Shown: piece after piece, positions 1-9,821 of the stretch | How positions within the stretch are numbered: the stretch's first letter is position 1 | How the letters are laid out: each line of letters starts with the position of its first letter | Assembly (NCBI GenBank): GCA_938041445.1 | Contig: CALISO010000012.1 | Span: 1-61,191 of the forward strand | Direction of reading: 5' to 3' | DNA length: 61,191 nt | DNA from: an uncultured Saprospiraceae bacterium | GTDB lineage: Bacteria > Bacteroidota > Bacteroidia > Chitinophagales > Saprospiraceae | Notes under the pieces: generated by a model | Told to the model about the DNA's origin: nothing | What the model saw: only the letters and a program-made list of their open reading frames with translations | Databases searched by the model: none | Position numbers and translations under genes: made by a program

Positions 1-978
1 TCCTAAAATCCCATCCACATCCTGAAAGGCAATCCCCGGAAAAGGATCAGTCCCAAATGGAATATCAATATCAAATGTGATATCACCAACAGCATCACCT
101 ACACAATAAGGTCCAAGAATAAAGGCATCGTTGCCAAATTCGTCAGTACCCATAGGAATTGAGGTACCATCAAGTTCAACATCACTAAGCATTGGAAGAG
201 CAAGTGTAAATAACTCCACTTCAACTGAAGAAGTACAACCAGTGTTATTATCTGTGACCTGTGCATAAATAATCTGTCCATCTGATCCCATATAAGGAGA
301 TGTAATCATATTGGTGAGTGCTGGATCGTCATAGTATACTACTGTTGCATTAGCCACATTGTCGTCAACATTGACACCACTTGTATTCTGTGTAGAGGAA
401 TTATTCGAATTATCCGCAGCTTCTAAGGTGAACATCCCATTACCTGGGTTACCCTCTATATCGCAAGCAGTCAGTGAGGTTTCTTCGAGGTCCAATTGTA
501 CATCGAGTGTAACATTGATTTCTAATGCCCCTACATCACCTGCTTCGCTTGCGATGACAAGCACATATGTTACGCCAGGGTCATTAACTAAACATACAGG
601 GTCAGTCAGGACAAAATTCCCGCTATTTTCTTCTAATTCTACTAAATCGTCACATACATCGCCATCCCCATCAAGATCTTCACCCAGTCCAACACTGATA
701 TCTCCTGTAATAGCGCTATTGTCTATCTCAATGAGGTAGGATCCATTAGCACCCACTTGAAAATGAAAAAACACAGTTTGTGGATCTGTAAGTGATGTAG
801 TCGTATAATCTCCTTCATCTGTACCGGCTGTCGTATCCATTGGTTCATCCTGCGGGTCAGTGATAGCTGCATTACCAAAAGCAGTAGTACAGTCTATCTC
901 AAACTGAGAATATCCAAGTGTTACAAATCCGATAAAAAAAGAAATAGTAGTAAAAATTCTAACCATCTGCATGATCAT
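1..978 (-). CDS. Secreted multidomain surface protein, 5' part only (cut by window edge)
   Basis: The frame is open from an ATG at 978 to the window edge and gives 326 residues with no stop, so the C-terminus is missing. Three in-frame ATGs (978, 972, 966) precede a hydrophobic signal peptide ending near GYSQ (residue ~25). Residues ~45-150 look like a pre-peptidase C-terminal-like beta domain, with a Ca-binding-like DLDGDGD stretch. From ~155 an 'ACD' type Ig-like module begins (TACDIEGNPGNG, later VVYYDD and TGCTSSVEV), a module common in Bacteroidota adhesins. By analogy with the rest of the window the missing end probably carries a T9SS sorting domain, but this is inference. The start codon choice among the three ATGs is uncertain. 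Confidence 0.75.
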   Translation of the reverse strand, partial: MIMQMVRIFTTISFFIGFVTLGYSQFEIDCTTAFGNAAITDPQDEPMDTTAGTDEGDYTTTSLTDPQTVFFHFQVGANGSYLIEIDNSAITGDISVGLGEDLDGDGDVCDDLVELEENSGNFVLTDPVCLVNDPGVTYVLVIASEAGDVGALEINVTLDVQLDLEETSLTACDIEGNPGNGMFTLEAADNSNNSSTQNTSGVNVDDNVANATVVYYDDPALTNMITSPYMGSDGQIIYAQVTDNNTGCTSSVEVELFTLALPMLSDVELDGTSIPMGTDEFGNDAFILGPYCVGDAVGDITFDIDIPFGTDPFPGIAFQDVDGILG

Positions 979-1304
979 AATCAGGTGTTATGTGATAAAA
1001 AAATAGTCATCTAAGGAATATGCTATGTGAAAACACAGCACGCTTAGGACAAAAATGTCATTGGGTACTTACAGAGTTCGTTAAGTCTATAAGACAGACT
1101 TATTCGTAAATGGTGAGTCGCTTGTCTTGGCTTGGGTGCAAAGATTGCTATGATGAAATTATGAATTGTTTTGTTAAATACACAATTAATCCTAACATTT
1201 CTATAATATCTCCACCCTATGGGGTGCAAACAAGGTAGAATGCGCTTTATCGGCCAAGTAGGATTGCGGTAAAATCAGAAGCCTTTTCCTTAATATAAAT
1301 GCCT
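979..1304. other. Intergenic region, 326 bases, no gene seen
   Basis: I see no convincing coding sequence here. A 7-bp inverted repeat (TAAGTCT at 1082-1088, AGACTTA at 1096-1102) could form a small hairpin but has no T-run. On the minus strand a TACCTTGT sequence with a TTG 17 bases upstream lies near 1230-1260. It could be a promoter with a long leader for the gene starting at 978, but it matches the Bacteroidota -7 box imperfectly. Confidence 0.4.
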
Positions 1305-2291
1305 TTATTGGAAGTTTAGAAGTCTTGTCAGTGATCCGTCTGCAAGTGAATCTAATGTGTTTTCCGTCAAAATAATACCGGTTTCTAGAAGAGTATTTCT
1401 TGTACTAAAAAAACCAACTCCGTTCTCGATATTTGTAAAGATTGGAGTTTCGCCAGATGATGTAATTCCAGTATTTGCTTCTGTCACATTGATAAAATCT
1501 GCAAGCTCCACACCTCCTCCTACTAGTTCTGTATCGAAGTTAACGAACCGACGAATGACATCAGGATTCTCTTCAAGATTGGCTGCAAAAAATCCAAAAA
1601 AACCAGTACCGCTTACCTGAAGACGTTCGTCCTCTATATTTCTTCCGACGTTCCATCTGAGGCTTTTAGGGATAAACTCTGCTTCGCTGTCGGTTGCATC
1701 TCTTTCTAAGATGTTGAGGATTAGATTGACATCATACAATACGATATCATCTACTTCTCTCCAAGCCATATTAGAAGGCGCCTCTGTGGAAAACGCATAG
1801 TCTAGTTCTTGTCTTGGAGTTGTCAATCTTGGAATTTCGCCTAGAGTAATCGTTGAAGAGGCGACAGCCATTCCTTGCTCACCTGTATTGACTTCCAATG
1901 TATATTGGTTACCCGGTACCAGGTTCATTTCAGATGTCAGTATTTTATATAGAAAGTTCGGATCATTTGCAAAAGCACCTTCTTCCTTCACAAAGCCTTC
2001 GTCAGTACCATTTACTCTTGTGAGTGTATAGACCGTACCATCAGACTCGTCTGTAATTGTCACCGTTGCATTATCGTAATACAGAGAGTCTGGAATTTGC
2101 GCAAGCTGAACTGCTGGCACATCTTGATCTCTAAATGCTCGCTGCACCTTGATATACTGCGCAGTATCTGTTGCACTTAAAAACCCGTTTACAATAGGGA
2201 TCTCTTCCTTAGGAGCAATCAAGTTAAATGTTTCACTACATGCTAAGAGAGAAAATATGACAACAAGGGATAGTACCAGATACTTCATCAT
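1305..2291 (-). CDS. Lipoprotein, possibly DUF4249-like
   Basis: A 328-residue protein with a lipoprotein signal: two starting Met, a hydrophobic core and a lipobox LLAC with Cys18, so it is probably anchored in a membrane facing the periplasm or surface. After the Cys a beta-rich segment begins with IVNGFLSATDTAQYIKVQR and continues with VTITDESDG and YTLEVNTGE. This layout resembles the DUF4249 lipoproteins, often found with TonB-dependent receptors, but no receptor gene is adjacent and I am not certain of the family. It is a single gene with its own promoter-like box at 2309-2334. Its exact role is unknown. Confidence 0.75.
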   Translation of the reverse strand: MMKYLVLSLVVIFSLLACSETFNLIAPKEEIPIVNGFLSATDTAQYIKVQRAFRDQDVPAVQLAQIPDSLYYDNATVTITDESDGTVYTLTRVNGTDEGFVKEEGAFANDPNFLYKILTSEMNLVPGNQYTLEVNTGEQGMAVASSTITLGEIPRLTTPRQELDYAFSTEAPSNMAWREVDDIVLYDVNLILNILERDATDSEAEFIPKSLRWNVGRNIEDERLQVSGTGFFGFFAANLEENPDVIRRFVNFDTELVGGGVELADFINVTEANTGITSSGETPIFTNIENGVGFFSTRNTLLETGIILTENTLDSLADGSLTRLLNFQ

Positions 2292-2308
2292 TATTTGTTA
2301 ATTCGGCA

Positions 2309-2334
2309 CAAAGGTAAGATTAATCTCTAGCCAA
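2309..2334 (-). promoter_or_regulatory. Putative Bacteroidota-type promoter of the 1305-2291 lipoprotein
   Basis: On the minus strand TACCTTTG (2316-2309) fits the -7 consensus TAnnTTTG. A TTG at 2334-2332 lies 15 bases upstream, slightly short for the usual -33/-7 spacing. The predicted start would give a leader of only about 10-15 bases. Confidence 0.4.
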
Positions 2335-2442
2335 GAGGGATAATAATGTCAAGGTTAGTTTCCTAGATGACATTTTTTTAACTTGCACTTTCGTTAGAAG
2401 ATTTATGAAGGTTTCCAAACACTTTACAAAACACCAAACCAT

Positions 2443-3261
2443 ATGTCATCAGTAAGTCAAGCCGCTAAGCGGATTACGACCCATACCTTGCTCAAGATGA
2501 AGCAAAAAGGAGAGAAGATCAGTATGTTGACTGCATATGACTTCACTATGGCGACCATCTTAGATGCTGCAGGGATAGAAATGATATTAGTAGGTGATTC
2601 TGCATCCAATGTGATGGCAGGGCACGAGACTACTCTACCGATCACGCTAGATCAGATGATCTATCATGCACAGTCTGTGATCAGGGCAGCTTCGCGAAGT
2701 TTGGTAGTTGTGGATATTCCATTTGGATCTTATCAAGGTGACTCTTACAATGCTCTTGATAGTGCTGTCAGAATTATGAAGGAGTCTGGAGCTCATGCCA
2801 TCAAGGTAGAAGGAGGTAAGAATGTAGAAAAGTCAATCAAGCGAATCTTATCAGCAGGTATCCCTGTAATGGGTCATCTCGGTCTTACCCCACAGAGTAT
2901 CTACAAATTTGGTACATATAAAGTCAGAGCAAAAGAAGAAGAGGAAGCTGAGCAACTACTACAAGATGCATTACTACTACAAGAATTGGGTTGCTTTGCA
3001 TTAGTTTTAGAAAAAATTCCTCATCAACTTGCTGCCAAAGTCACAGCTGCCCTTGATATCCCAACAATTGGTATCGGAGCAGGAGGTGGAGTCGATGGAC
3101 AAGTACTTGTCATACATGATATGCTAGGTATGAATAAAGAGTTCTCTCCAAGATTCTTAAGAAGGTATGCTGACTTGAGCACCATTATGACCGATGCATT
3201 CAAGAATTATATTGCTGACGTCAAGTCAGGAGATTTTCCATCTGATAAAGAACAATACTAG
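2443..3261 (+). CDS. panB: 3-methyl-2-oxobutanoate hydroxymethyltransferase
   Basis: Catalyses the first committed step of pantothenate (coenzyme A) synthesis, transferring a hydroxymethyl group from methylene-tetrahydrofolate to 2-oxoisovalerate in the cytoplasm. The 272 residues match the usual family length. Conserved blocks are visible: TAYDFTMA near residue 30, [17 protein letters not shown] near residues 49-65 (metal-binding Asp), [24 protein letters not shown] and IPTIGIGAG. It heads a plus-strand run with mltG 26 bases behind it. No other pantothenate gene is in the window. Confidence 0.96.
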   Translation: MSSVSQAAKRITTHTLLKMKQKGEKISMLTAYDFTMATILDAAGIEMILVGDSASNVMAGHETTLPITLDQMIYHAQSVIRAASRSLVVVDIPFGSYQGDSYNALDSAVRIMKESGAHAIKVEGGKNVEKSIKRILSAGIPVMGHLGLTPQSIYKFGTYKVRAKEEEEAEQLLQDALLLQELGCFALVLEKIPHQLAAKVTAALDIPTIGIGAGGGVDGQVLVIHDMLGMNKEFSPRFLRRYADLSTIMTDAFKNYIADVKSGDFPSDKEQY

Positions 3262-3287
3262 ACCAGTTAATTGCGTCTACTACACAG

Positions 3288-4316
3288 ATGAAAAAGCTCG
3301 GCCTCACTATTCTAATCATTTTATTGATTGTTGCAGCCATTGTCTTCAAAGGCTATACCGCCATTTGGGGCGAAAATGTGAATACTGATAACAATACTCC
3401 CGTTCTCTACATCCCTAAGAATGCCAACTTACAGATGGTTATAGATAGCCTTACGACAAATAACCTCATCAATAATGTAGGCAACTTTGAGCTTACAGCA
3501 ACATTGATGAAATATGGTGATCAAGCTATCAAATCAGGAAGGTATGAACTCTCTGGAATCAAGACGAATCGCAGTCTTCTCAGCAAATTACGGATAGGTG
3601 ACCAAGATGCCATCAATGTCATTATCAATGGTGGACGGACCGTAGATGAGGTGATAGATAATATCGCTTCGCAGATGACTTTCTCATCAGAAGAGCTGAA
3701 GGAAGTACTACTTTCGCCAACCACAATGAAACATTGGGATACGAATGATGCCACAGTTATCACTAAGATAGTCCCTGACACATATCAAATGTATTGGGAT
3801 ACTTCTCCGAAGTCTTTTGTCGAAAGACTAGGGACTGAATATCAGAAATACTGGAATCCAACTAGAATCGCCGAAGCTTCTAAGCAAGGACTAACACCTG
3901 ACGAAGTGATTACACTCGCGTCTATTGTTGAAAAAGAAACTAACCAAGCTGAAGAGTATGGTGTGATTGCTGGTGTATATCTCAACAGATTAAAGAGAGG
4001 GATGCTCTTACAGGCTGATCCAACTGTGGTATTCGCCAATGGAGATTTCACCATCAGACGAGTCCTTAATAAGCACCTTCGAAAGGATAGTCCATATAAC
4101 ACCTATATGTATGCAGGACTTCCTCCGGGGCCAATTTGCTTACCATCAAAGGGAGCAATCGAAGGGGTTCTCAATCCTCAATCACACAAGTATCTTTACT
4201 TTTGTGCTCAACCTAACTACTCTGGTAAGCACGATTTCTCAAAGAATCTAATCCAACACAACAACTATGCAAATACCTACCGTCGTTGGCTCAGTTCACA
4301 AGGTATCAAGCGGTAG
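3288..4316 (+). CDS. mltG: Endolytic murein transglycosylase MltG (YceG family)
   Basis: Inner-membrane lytic transglycosylase that cuts nascent glycan strands and acts as a terminase of peptidoglycan synthesis. The 342-residue protein has one N-terminal membrane anchor (residues ~5-21), a LysM-like region and the YceG catalytic domain. The motif LASIVEKET contains the likely catalytic Glu215. Further conserved blocks are GVYLNRL, LQADPTV, SPYNTY and GLPPGPICLPS. It follows panB closely, so the two may be cotranscribed although functionally unrelated. Confidence 0.95.
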   Translation: MKKLGLTILIILLIVAAIVFKGYTAIWGENVNTDNNTPVLYIPKNANLQMVIDSLTTNNLINNVGNFELTATLMKYGDQAIKSGRYELSGIKTNRSLLSKLRIGDQDAINVIINGGRTVDEVIDNIASQMTFSSEELKEVLLSPTTMKHWDTNDATVITKIVPDTYQMYWDTSPKSFVERLGTEYQKYWNPTRIAEASKQGLTPDEVITLASIVEKETNQAEEYGVIAGVYLNRLKRGMLLQADPTVVFANGDFTIRRVLNKHLRKDSPYNTYMYAGLPPGPICLPSKGAIEGVLNPQSHKYLYFCAQPNYSGKHDFSKNLIQHNNYANTYRRWLSSQGIKR

Positions 4317-4434
4317 TTTGTCAGGTTAGATTTGTGTCTATCTTAGAGGAACGATTGCACCAACCAATATGTAGTCTCTCAGAGAAACTTATGTAGTAGT
4401 TACACAAATCAACCATCAGCAATCAAGAAAAAAT

Positions 4435-5061
4435 ATGAGTATTACATTAGCAATAATTGCCGTTACCTGTTTGATTTCGTGGCAGGGATTCAACAACTCT
4501 ACCCTCTTCAATAAACTGAAGCACTATCCCTATATCGAGAATCGCAATCGCGAGTATTATCGGATGTTGTCATCTGGATTTTTACATGGGAGCACGATGC
4601 ACCTAGTGATCAATATGTACGTGTTATGGATATTTGGGGAATTCGTTGAAGACCAATTTGTTTCGCAATACGGAGCAATGATGGGTAGGTTACTTTATGT
4701 ACTTGCCTACTTGATTACAATCCTACTTGCTGATATCCCTACACACTTTTCAAAGCAAAACGACCCTAACTATGCGGCCATTGGGGCTTCGGGTGGAACA
4801 TCTGGGATCATCATGATATTTATCTTATTTAAGCCTTGGAGCGAATTGTTATTCTACTTTGTGCTTCCGATACCCGCAATCATATTTGGATTGCTCTATC
4901 TTGGATATTCTAGTTGGGCTAGTAAAAATAGTAATGACAATATTGGTCATAGTGCACACTTTTGGGGTGCTATCGCTGGAGTAGCTATTGCATTAATTAT
5001 GTTGCCAGCATCCTCTAGGACATTTATTCAGCAGATTGGGAATATCCCATACTTCAACTAA
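4435..5061 (+). CDS. Rhomboid family intramembrane serine protease
   Basis: A 208-residue polytopic protein, small and without extra domains, as in short bacterial rhomboids. The rhomboid signatures are present: HLVINMYVLWIFG at residues ~56-68, the nucleophile motif GASG with Ser119, and the His motif AHFWGAIAG with His175 as the other half of the dyad. It would cleave substrates inside the inner membrane; the substrates are unknown. A TAGATTTG box about 100 bases upstream (4327-4334) may be its promoter. The gene ends 2 bases before pssA, so the two are probably cotranscribed. Confidence 0.93.
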   Translation: MSITLAIIAVTCLISWQGFNNSTLFNKLKHYPYIENRNREYYRMLSSGFLHGSTMHLVINMYVLWIFGEFVEDQFVSQYGAMMGRLLYVLAYLITILLADIPTHFSKQNDPNYAAIGASGGTSGIIMIFILFKPWSELLFYFVLPIPAIIFGLLYLGYSSWASKNSNDNIGHSAHFWGAIAGVAIALIMLPASSRTFIQQIGNIPYFN

Positions 5062-5063
5062 CT

Positions 5064-5738
5064 ATGCAGTTACGGCAACACATACCCAACCTTCTCACCT
5101 TGACAAATTTAGCTGCAGGTGTTGTGGCGCTATGCTTTCTAGATATCGAAATTGCGATCATCTGTATGAGTATCAGTCTTGTGGCAGATCTTGCTGATGG
5201 TGCTGTTGCAAGAGCTCTAGGTGTAGATGGACCATTAGGAGCTATACTTGATAGCCTAGCTGACTTAGTAACGTTCTGTGTAGTACCTGCAGTCGTCACC
5301 TTTCATGCGATCTTTCTTACAGAATCGAATCCTCTTCTGATTGGTGTACTGGCTTTCTACGTTTGTATGGGATGTTATAGACTAGCGAGATATGTAGTCA
5401 ATGCAGATGAAAGTGAAAATTTTAGTGGAATGCCAACTCCGTCTACAGCTTTAATTATCGTAGGACTTTGGATCGCTATGTTCTATGGAAATGTAGAAAT
5501 CCCAAAATGGGCCATCTATATCATATTTGTGCTGTGTGGAATATTGAATGTCGCTACAATGACTATGCCTGCACTAAAAGGCTTTAGCGGCAATCGACTA
5601 AAGCTATGGTTATTTATTGTTCTTGCCATAATTGGAATTGGATCGCTGATATGGTCACCATATACCGCACTCCTTGTCGTGATGACAAGCTATGTTGTGT
5701 TGGGTATAATTTTTGGGATTCAACAGAACAAGAACTAA
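5064..5738 (+). CDS. pssA: CDP-diacylglycerol--serine O-phosphatidyltransferase
   Basis: Integral membrane enzyme making phosphatidylserine, the precursor of phosphatidylethanolamine. The 224 residues hold the complete CDP-alcohol phosphatidyltransferase signature D-x2-DG-x2-AR-x8-G-x3-D-x3-D: Asp42, Asp45-Gly46, Ala49-Arg50, Gly59, Asp63 and Asp67. Several hydrophobic segments follow. PssA is preferred over PgsA because of the N-terminal IPNLLTLTNLAAG and the typical length of bacterial PssA type II. The ATG lies 2 bases after the rhomboid stop, indicating translational coupling. Confidence 0.92.
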   Translation: MQLRQHIPNLLTLTNLAAGVVALCFLDIEIAIICMSISLVADLADGAVARALGVDGPLGAILDSLADLVTFCVVPAVVTFHAIFLTESNPLLIGVLAFYVCMGCYRLARYVVNADESENFSGMPTPSTALIIVGLWIAMFYGNVEIPKWAIYIIFVLCGILNVATMTMPALKGFSGNRLKLWLFIVLAIIGIGSLIWSPYTALLVVMTSYVVLGIIFGIQQNKN

Positions 5739-5746
5739 ACCTTGCT

Positions 5747-5754
5747 TAACTTTG
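5747..5754 (+). promoter_or_regulatory. Putative -7 box of the ferredoxin promoter
   Basis: TAACTTTG matches the Bacteroidota -7 consensus TAnnTTTG and sits 28 bases before the ferredoxin ATG, in the short gap after pssA. No clear -33 TTG is seen at the expected distance. Confidence 0.45.
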
Positions 5755-5769
5755 TATATCAACGTATAA

Positions 5770-6129
<360 letters not shown>

Positions 6130-6495
6130 AACACAAATGTGAAGTATTAAAATGGAAGTATGGTGTAGGGTGTTTTCACTTCAGTGAGACGTCTGATCAA
6201 CGTGCTACACTCCTAACCAAGTTTCGTAATCTTCTTTTACTCTTGGCTTCTTTACCTCATCTACTTTTTTTGCAGACTTAGTAAACAAAGCTCTGAGCTT
6301 GTTTAATAAAATATTCATAGGATATAAGGGTTTCAATTGTTTATACGTATGAAATCATTAAATGGGTTGGTTGTTAAGGGAATTTTAACACTTTTTACTA
6401 AAATTTCTCTGCTTAGAACCTAATAATGACTTTACGCATTAAACAATTCTCTAATATATAAAGAATTATGTTATATAAATAGCCTGTTGAATATT
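6130..6495. other. Intergenic region, 366 bases, between converging genes
   Basis: Apart from the possible 37-residue ORF at 6205-6318 I see nothing coding. Bases 6319-6495 are very AT-rich. No strong terminator hairpin is visible although the flanking genes converge. Confidence 0.5.
6205..6318 (-). CDS. Possible small protein of 37 residues
   Basis: An ATG at 6318 opens a 37-codon frame ending at 6205. The product starts MNILLNKLRALF, has a basic middle (KSAKKVDEVKKPRVK) and ends EDYETWLGV. The amphipathic start and the lack of rare-looking codons suggest a real peptide, but there is no recognisable family, no clear ribosome binding site, and length alone gives little support. It lies between the ferredoxin and the FG-GAP lipoprotein gene. 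It could be spurious. Confidence 0.35.
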   Translation of the reverse strand: MNILLNKLRALFTKSAKKVDEVKKPRVKEDYETWLGV

Positions 6496-9400
6496 TTAAT
6501 AGGATTTAGTCCAGAATTGTAATGAACCAGAATTCTGTGAAGCAACGATTGTGAATTTCTCTGCAATCCTCATTGAATCAATATAGCGGAAGTCTCCATT
6601 CATCTCGATTCCCGATTGGTTGTGTGGTACGAAATCAAATGACCCATCACCTCTTCCTAGCAGTAGCCCTCCTCGACCGGCATCATATCGGACAGTCTCT
6701 ACTTCGACACCATACTGATTTCCTGAGAAGAGAATATCCTGATGACCATCCTTATTCGCATCCAAAACCATCAAGTCTTTGATAGGTGAGAATTGCGCTT
6801 GTATAGGTAAGTCGATTGCTTCGTATGTACTGCCCTTATTTATCAAGACCTTACTCGTCAAAGAGTATATCGTATCGGACTTACTTTCTGCCAACTCCAT
6901 TTGACCATAAATATCGAAGAGATCAGCTTTAGCAAATGATTCAAAGTCTTGAAACTTATCATTGACGAATGCAATCTCTTGAGATGAACACTGTTTACCT
7001 CTGATAGGCACTACTCTCTTATTTTCAGTCTTGGCTAATACTACATCGTTAGTACCATCGTCATCGAAGTCAGCTGAGAAACTATAGAATGGTTTAGCTA
7101 GGCTAGGTTTGAATTTATTGTTGCGGCCAAGGTTTCCAACGATTAGATCAAGAGCTCCATCATTATTGACATCAGTAACCTCTACTGCTGAATACAATCC
7201 CGTCAGATGTTCTCTCGGAATAGGAGGTGTCTTCATCGTATACTTGTCCCCGTCATTGATCAAGAAGGTAATCCGCATCCACTCTCCTACTAGCACGACA
7301 TCTAAGTCACTATCATTATCAATATCAATAGATTGAGCATCAGTGACCATTCCGGTTGTTAGAGTTTGCTTCAGAGATAGGTTACCTTCGGAATTCACAG
7401 AATAACAATAAGATGTAGTGATACTTGGGTATTGAGCTGCATCAACACGACCAAATAGCCATAAGTCTTGTCCCACAACATTCGCTTGAAAAAAGTCACC
7501 AGCCGCAACCTCTTGTTTAATAAATTGCGCTGATTCACCATTGACGATAAGTTTACTTAATCCATGTTTTGGTGAATCAATTGGATGTTCGCCACTTCCA
7601 TGAGCAACAAAATATTGATTACCTAATTGGACCATCTGACCATCTTCAGTATTTGTAGAACTGCTAATTCTCACCTCTTGATATCCTCCTTCCGCCTTCT
7701 GAAAGCAGAGCATCGAAGGATGACCTATGGAACTCCCACGAAAGATATCGTCCAAGCCATCTTGATTAAAATCACTAACAAATATCGTCGGTCCATTTTG
7801 ACTGATAGAATGTGGAAGTAGAATCTGATGTTGGTAGTCGTGATATACGTTTTCTACATGCTCACTGATATTACTTTCTGCTACTGAGGAGAATAGCCCC
7901 ATAGTGTCGTTGGCTTTCTTAAAGGTCGAGGCACTACGATAACTTACAGGTATTTCTTGATTGAGTCTTGGTGATATGACTACAGTTTGCTCTAAAGCGT
8001 TCCATCTGACCACCAAGCTATCAACTGTCACACCACTCGGAATACCAAAATGTGCAATTGGATCCGACGATGATAGATATCCTCTTGTTCGTTGAATAGT
8101 TGCTGACTCTTGACCTTCTGAAGTGTACAGATGTATTGATGCACCGACGCCATGCCTGTTTCCTTTTGGACCATCTAGGGTAACTATGACTGAATTGGAT
8201 AAAGATGACTTGTTCTCCAGAATAGTGGCTGGTGCATTTGTATTAGAGATAACTAGGTCAATGTCTCCATCATTATCTAAATCTCCGTATGCAGCGCCAG
8301 TAGAGAAGCCTTTGACTCCGGTACTGACAGTATCTTCAATTGCATCAAATTGATAGTCTCCACGATTCTTATAAAGCTTATTGAGAACAGGATAAGAAGT
8401 GAATTTATCATACAGTACTTTGTAATTCAGAGGTGTGATATTGCCGCCAAATTGTTCTTTACCGAACTCTCTTAAATCATTGTTTTTTACATCCTTGACG
8501 ATCCCATTAGTCACAAATAAATCTTTATGTCCATCAAAATCAAAATCAATAAACAGTGTTGACCAACTCCAATCGGAGCTTTGCAAATTAGCAGCTTGAG
8601 CAATTTCTTGAAAGTAACCTTTACCATTATTCACTTGCAAGGTATTGATCATAAACTGATACAATCCACTAAAATCAACCACCTCTTCAAATCCCTTGGT
8701 ATCCATCTGTTCCATATTTGCCTTGGATCGATAATGACTTTCATATGCCATATCAGCACAGAACAAGTCTAAGTCTCCATCACGATCAATGTCTGCTACA
8801 TCAGATCCCATACTAAAGAACGAGGTATGGTTGAATCGATGAGTGGCTTCATCGGTAAAACTTCCACTTCTATTCATCAATAAGGCGTCAGGCCATTTAT
8901 AATCAGTACTAACGTGGATATCACAATATCCATTATTGTCAAAATCAGCAGCTAGAACATTAAGTCCATATCCACCAGATCGTAGAGGTATACTACCCAC
9001 TGCCTCTGAAAAGTGTCCACTACCGTCGTTGAGATAGAGCTTTTCTCGTTGCTCAGCTTCTGAATAAGTTTTCTGAGGGAAGAGTATTTGTGTAAACTTA
9101 TCAACTCGTTGATTGATCAAGTAGCAATCTAGATCGTTGTCTTGATCAATATCGATGAAAGTCGCTTGGACTGAAAACCCATTATCTGCCAAGCCAAATC
9201 TAGCCGCTGACTCAACAAATGTAAAATCACCTTGATTGATATACAATAGGTTTCTCTTGGGTACTTGGCCAGGCGCATATGAATGCTTACAAACATAGAT
9301 ATCGTCAAACCCATCTTGATTGATGTCAACAATACTAACACCTGTTGACCAGGTGTTATCGATTTTAATGCCAGCCGCATTTGTTTTATCCTCAAATACA

Positions 9401-9723
9401 AGATTACCTTTATTCTGATAGATCGCATCGGATACTTGATTACCAGCAAAGTAGATGTCTAGAAGCCCATCATTATCGAAGTCTGCGAGACCAACGCCTG
9501 CTCCATTATAAAGCACATTCCAGGTAAAGGCATTCAAGTGTCCAGCGTCATTGAGTTGGTTATTAAATGTAATCCTAGACTTAGTCTTAGGTACTTCTGC
9601 AAGAGCTATCTTTGTGTCCTTCTCTTCACGTAGAGGTGTGTCTGATTCACCACAACCTATGGATGTAGATATTACTAAGGCGAGTAGAAATACTAAAATA
9701 TGCCCTAGCTTATCATTGTTCAC
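6496..9723 (-). CDS. FG-GAP/VCBS repeat lipoprotein with ASPIC/UnbV domain
   Basis: A 1075-residue exported protein with lipobox-like TSIGC (Cys24). It is built from FG-GAP/VCBS beta-propeller repeats carrying Ca-binding loops such as DFDNDGLLD, DINQDGFDD and DIDRDGDLD. An ASPIC/UnbV domain lies at about residues 525-600 (GVGASIHLY, RGYLSSSDPIAHFG), followed by a second set of FG-GAP repeats (DINNDGALD-like loops). This CRTAC1-like architecture is common in Bacteroidota, often encoded near SusC/SusD transporters, but none is here. The function is unproven; cell-surface binding is likely. The start codon is GTG at 9723; no in-frame ATG lies nearby before the signal peptide. Confidence 0.9.
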   Translation of the reverse strand: MNNDKLGHILVFLLALVISTSIGCGESDTPLREEKDTKIALAEVPKTKSRITFNNQLNDAGHLNAFTWNVLYNGAGVGLADFDNDGLLDIYFAGNQVSDAIYQNKGNLVFEDKTNAAGIKIDNTWSTGVSIVDINQDGFDDIYVCKHSYAPGQVPKRNLLYINQGDFTFVESAARFGLADNGFSVQATFIDIDQDNDLDCYLINQRVDKFTQILFPQKTYSEAEQREKLYLNDGSGHFSEAVGSIPLRSGGYGLNVLAADFDNNGYCDIHVSTDYKWPDALLMNRSGSFTDEATHRFNHTSFFSMGSDVADIDRDGDLDLFCADMAYESHYRSKANMEQMDTKGFEEVVDFSGLYQFMINTLQVNNGKGYFQEIAQAANLQSSDWSWSTLFIDFDFDGHKDLFVTNGIVKDVKNNDLREFGKEQFGGNITPLNYKVLYDKFTSYPVLNKLYKNRGDYQFDAIEDTVSTGVKGFSTGAAYGDLDNDGDIDLVISNTNAPATILENKSSLSNSVIVTLDGPKGNRHGVGASIHLYTSEGQESATIQRTRGYLSSSDPIAHFGIPSGVTVDSLVVRWNALEQTVVISPRLNQEIPVSYRSASTFKKANDTMGLFSSVAESNISEHVENVYHDYQHQILLPHSISQNGPTIFVSDFNQDGLDDIFRGSSIGHPSMLCFQKAEGGYQEVRISSSTNTEDGQMVQLGNQYFVAHGSGEHPIDSPKHGLSKLIVNGESAQFIKQEVAAGDFFQANVVGQDLWLFGRVDAAQYPSITTSYCYSVNSEGNLSLKQTLTTGMVTDAQSIDIDNDSDLDVVLVGEWMRITFLINDGDKYTMKTPPIPREHLTGLYSAVEVTDVNNDGALDLIVGNLGRNNKFKPSLAKPFYSFSADFDDDGTNDVVLAKTENKRVVPIRGKQCSSQEIAFVNDKFQDFESFAKADLFDIYGQMELAESKSDTIYSLTSKVLINKGSTYEAIDLPIQAQFSPIKDLMVLDANKDGHQDILFSGNQYGVEVETVRYDAGRGGLLLGRGDGSFDFVPHNQSGIEMNGDFRYIDSMRIAEKFTIVASQNSGSLQFWTKSY

Positions 9724-9821
9724 ACTGACTATTTGATTCTGCTTGATAGGTATCGAGTATTGATGAAGTATCCTCCACTAAAAGTATTTATCAATCACCG
9801 AATTACCTAATTAATCATTGC

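Noticed and set aside
1044-1229. 61-codon open frame on the minus strand in the first intergenic region
   Set aside because: It has no recognisable sequence character and no ribosome binding site, and the region looks non-coding.
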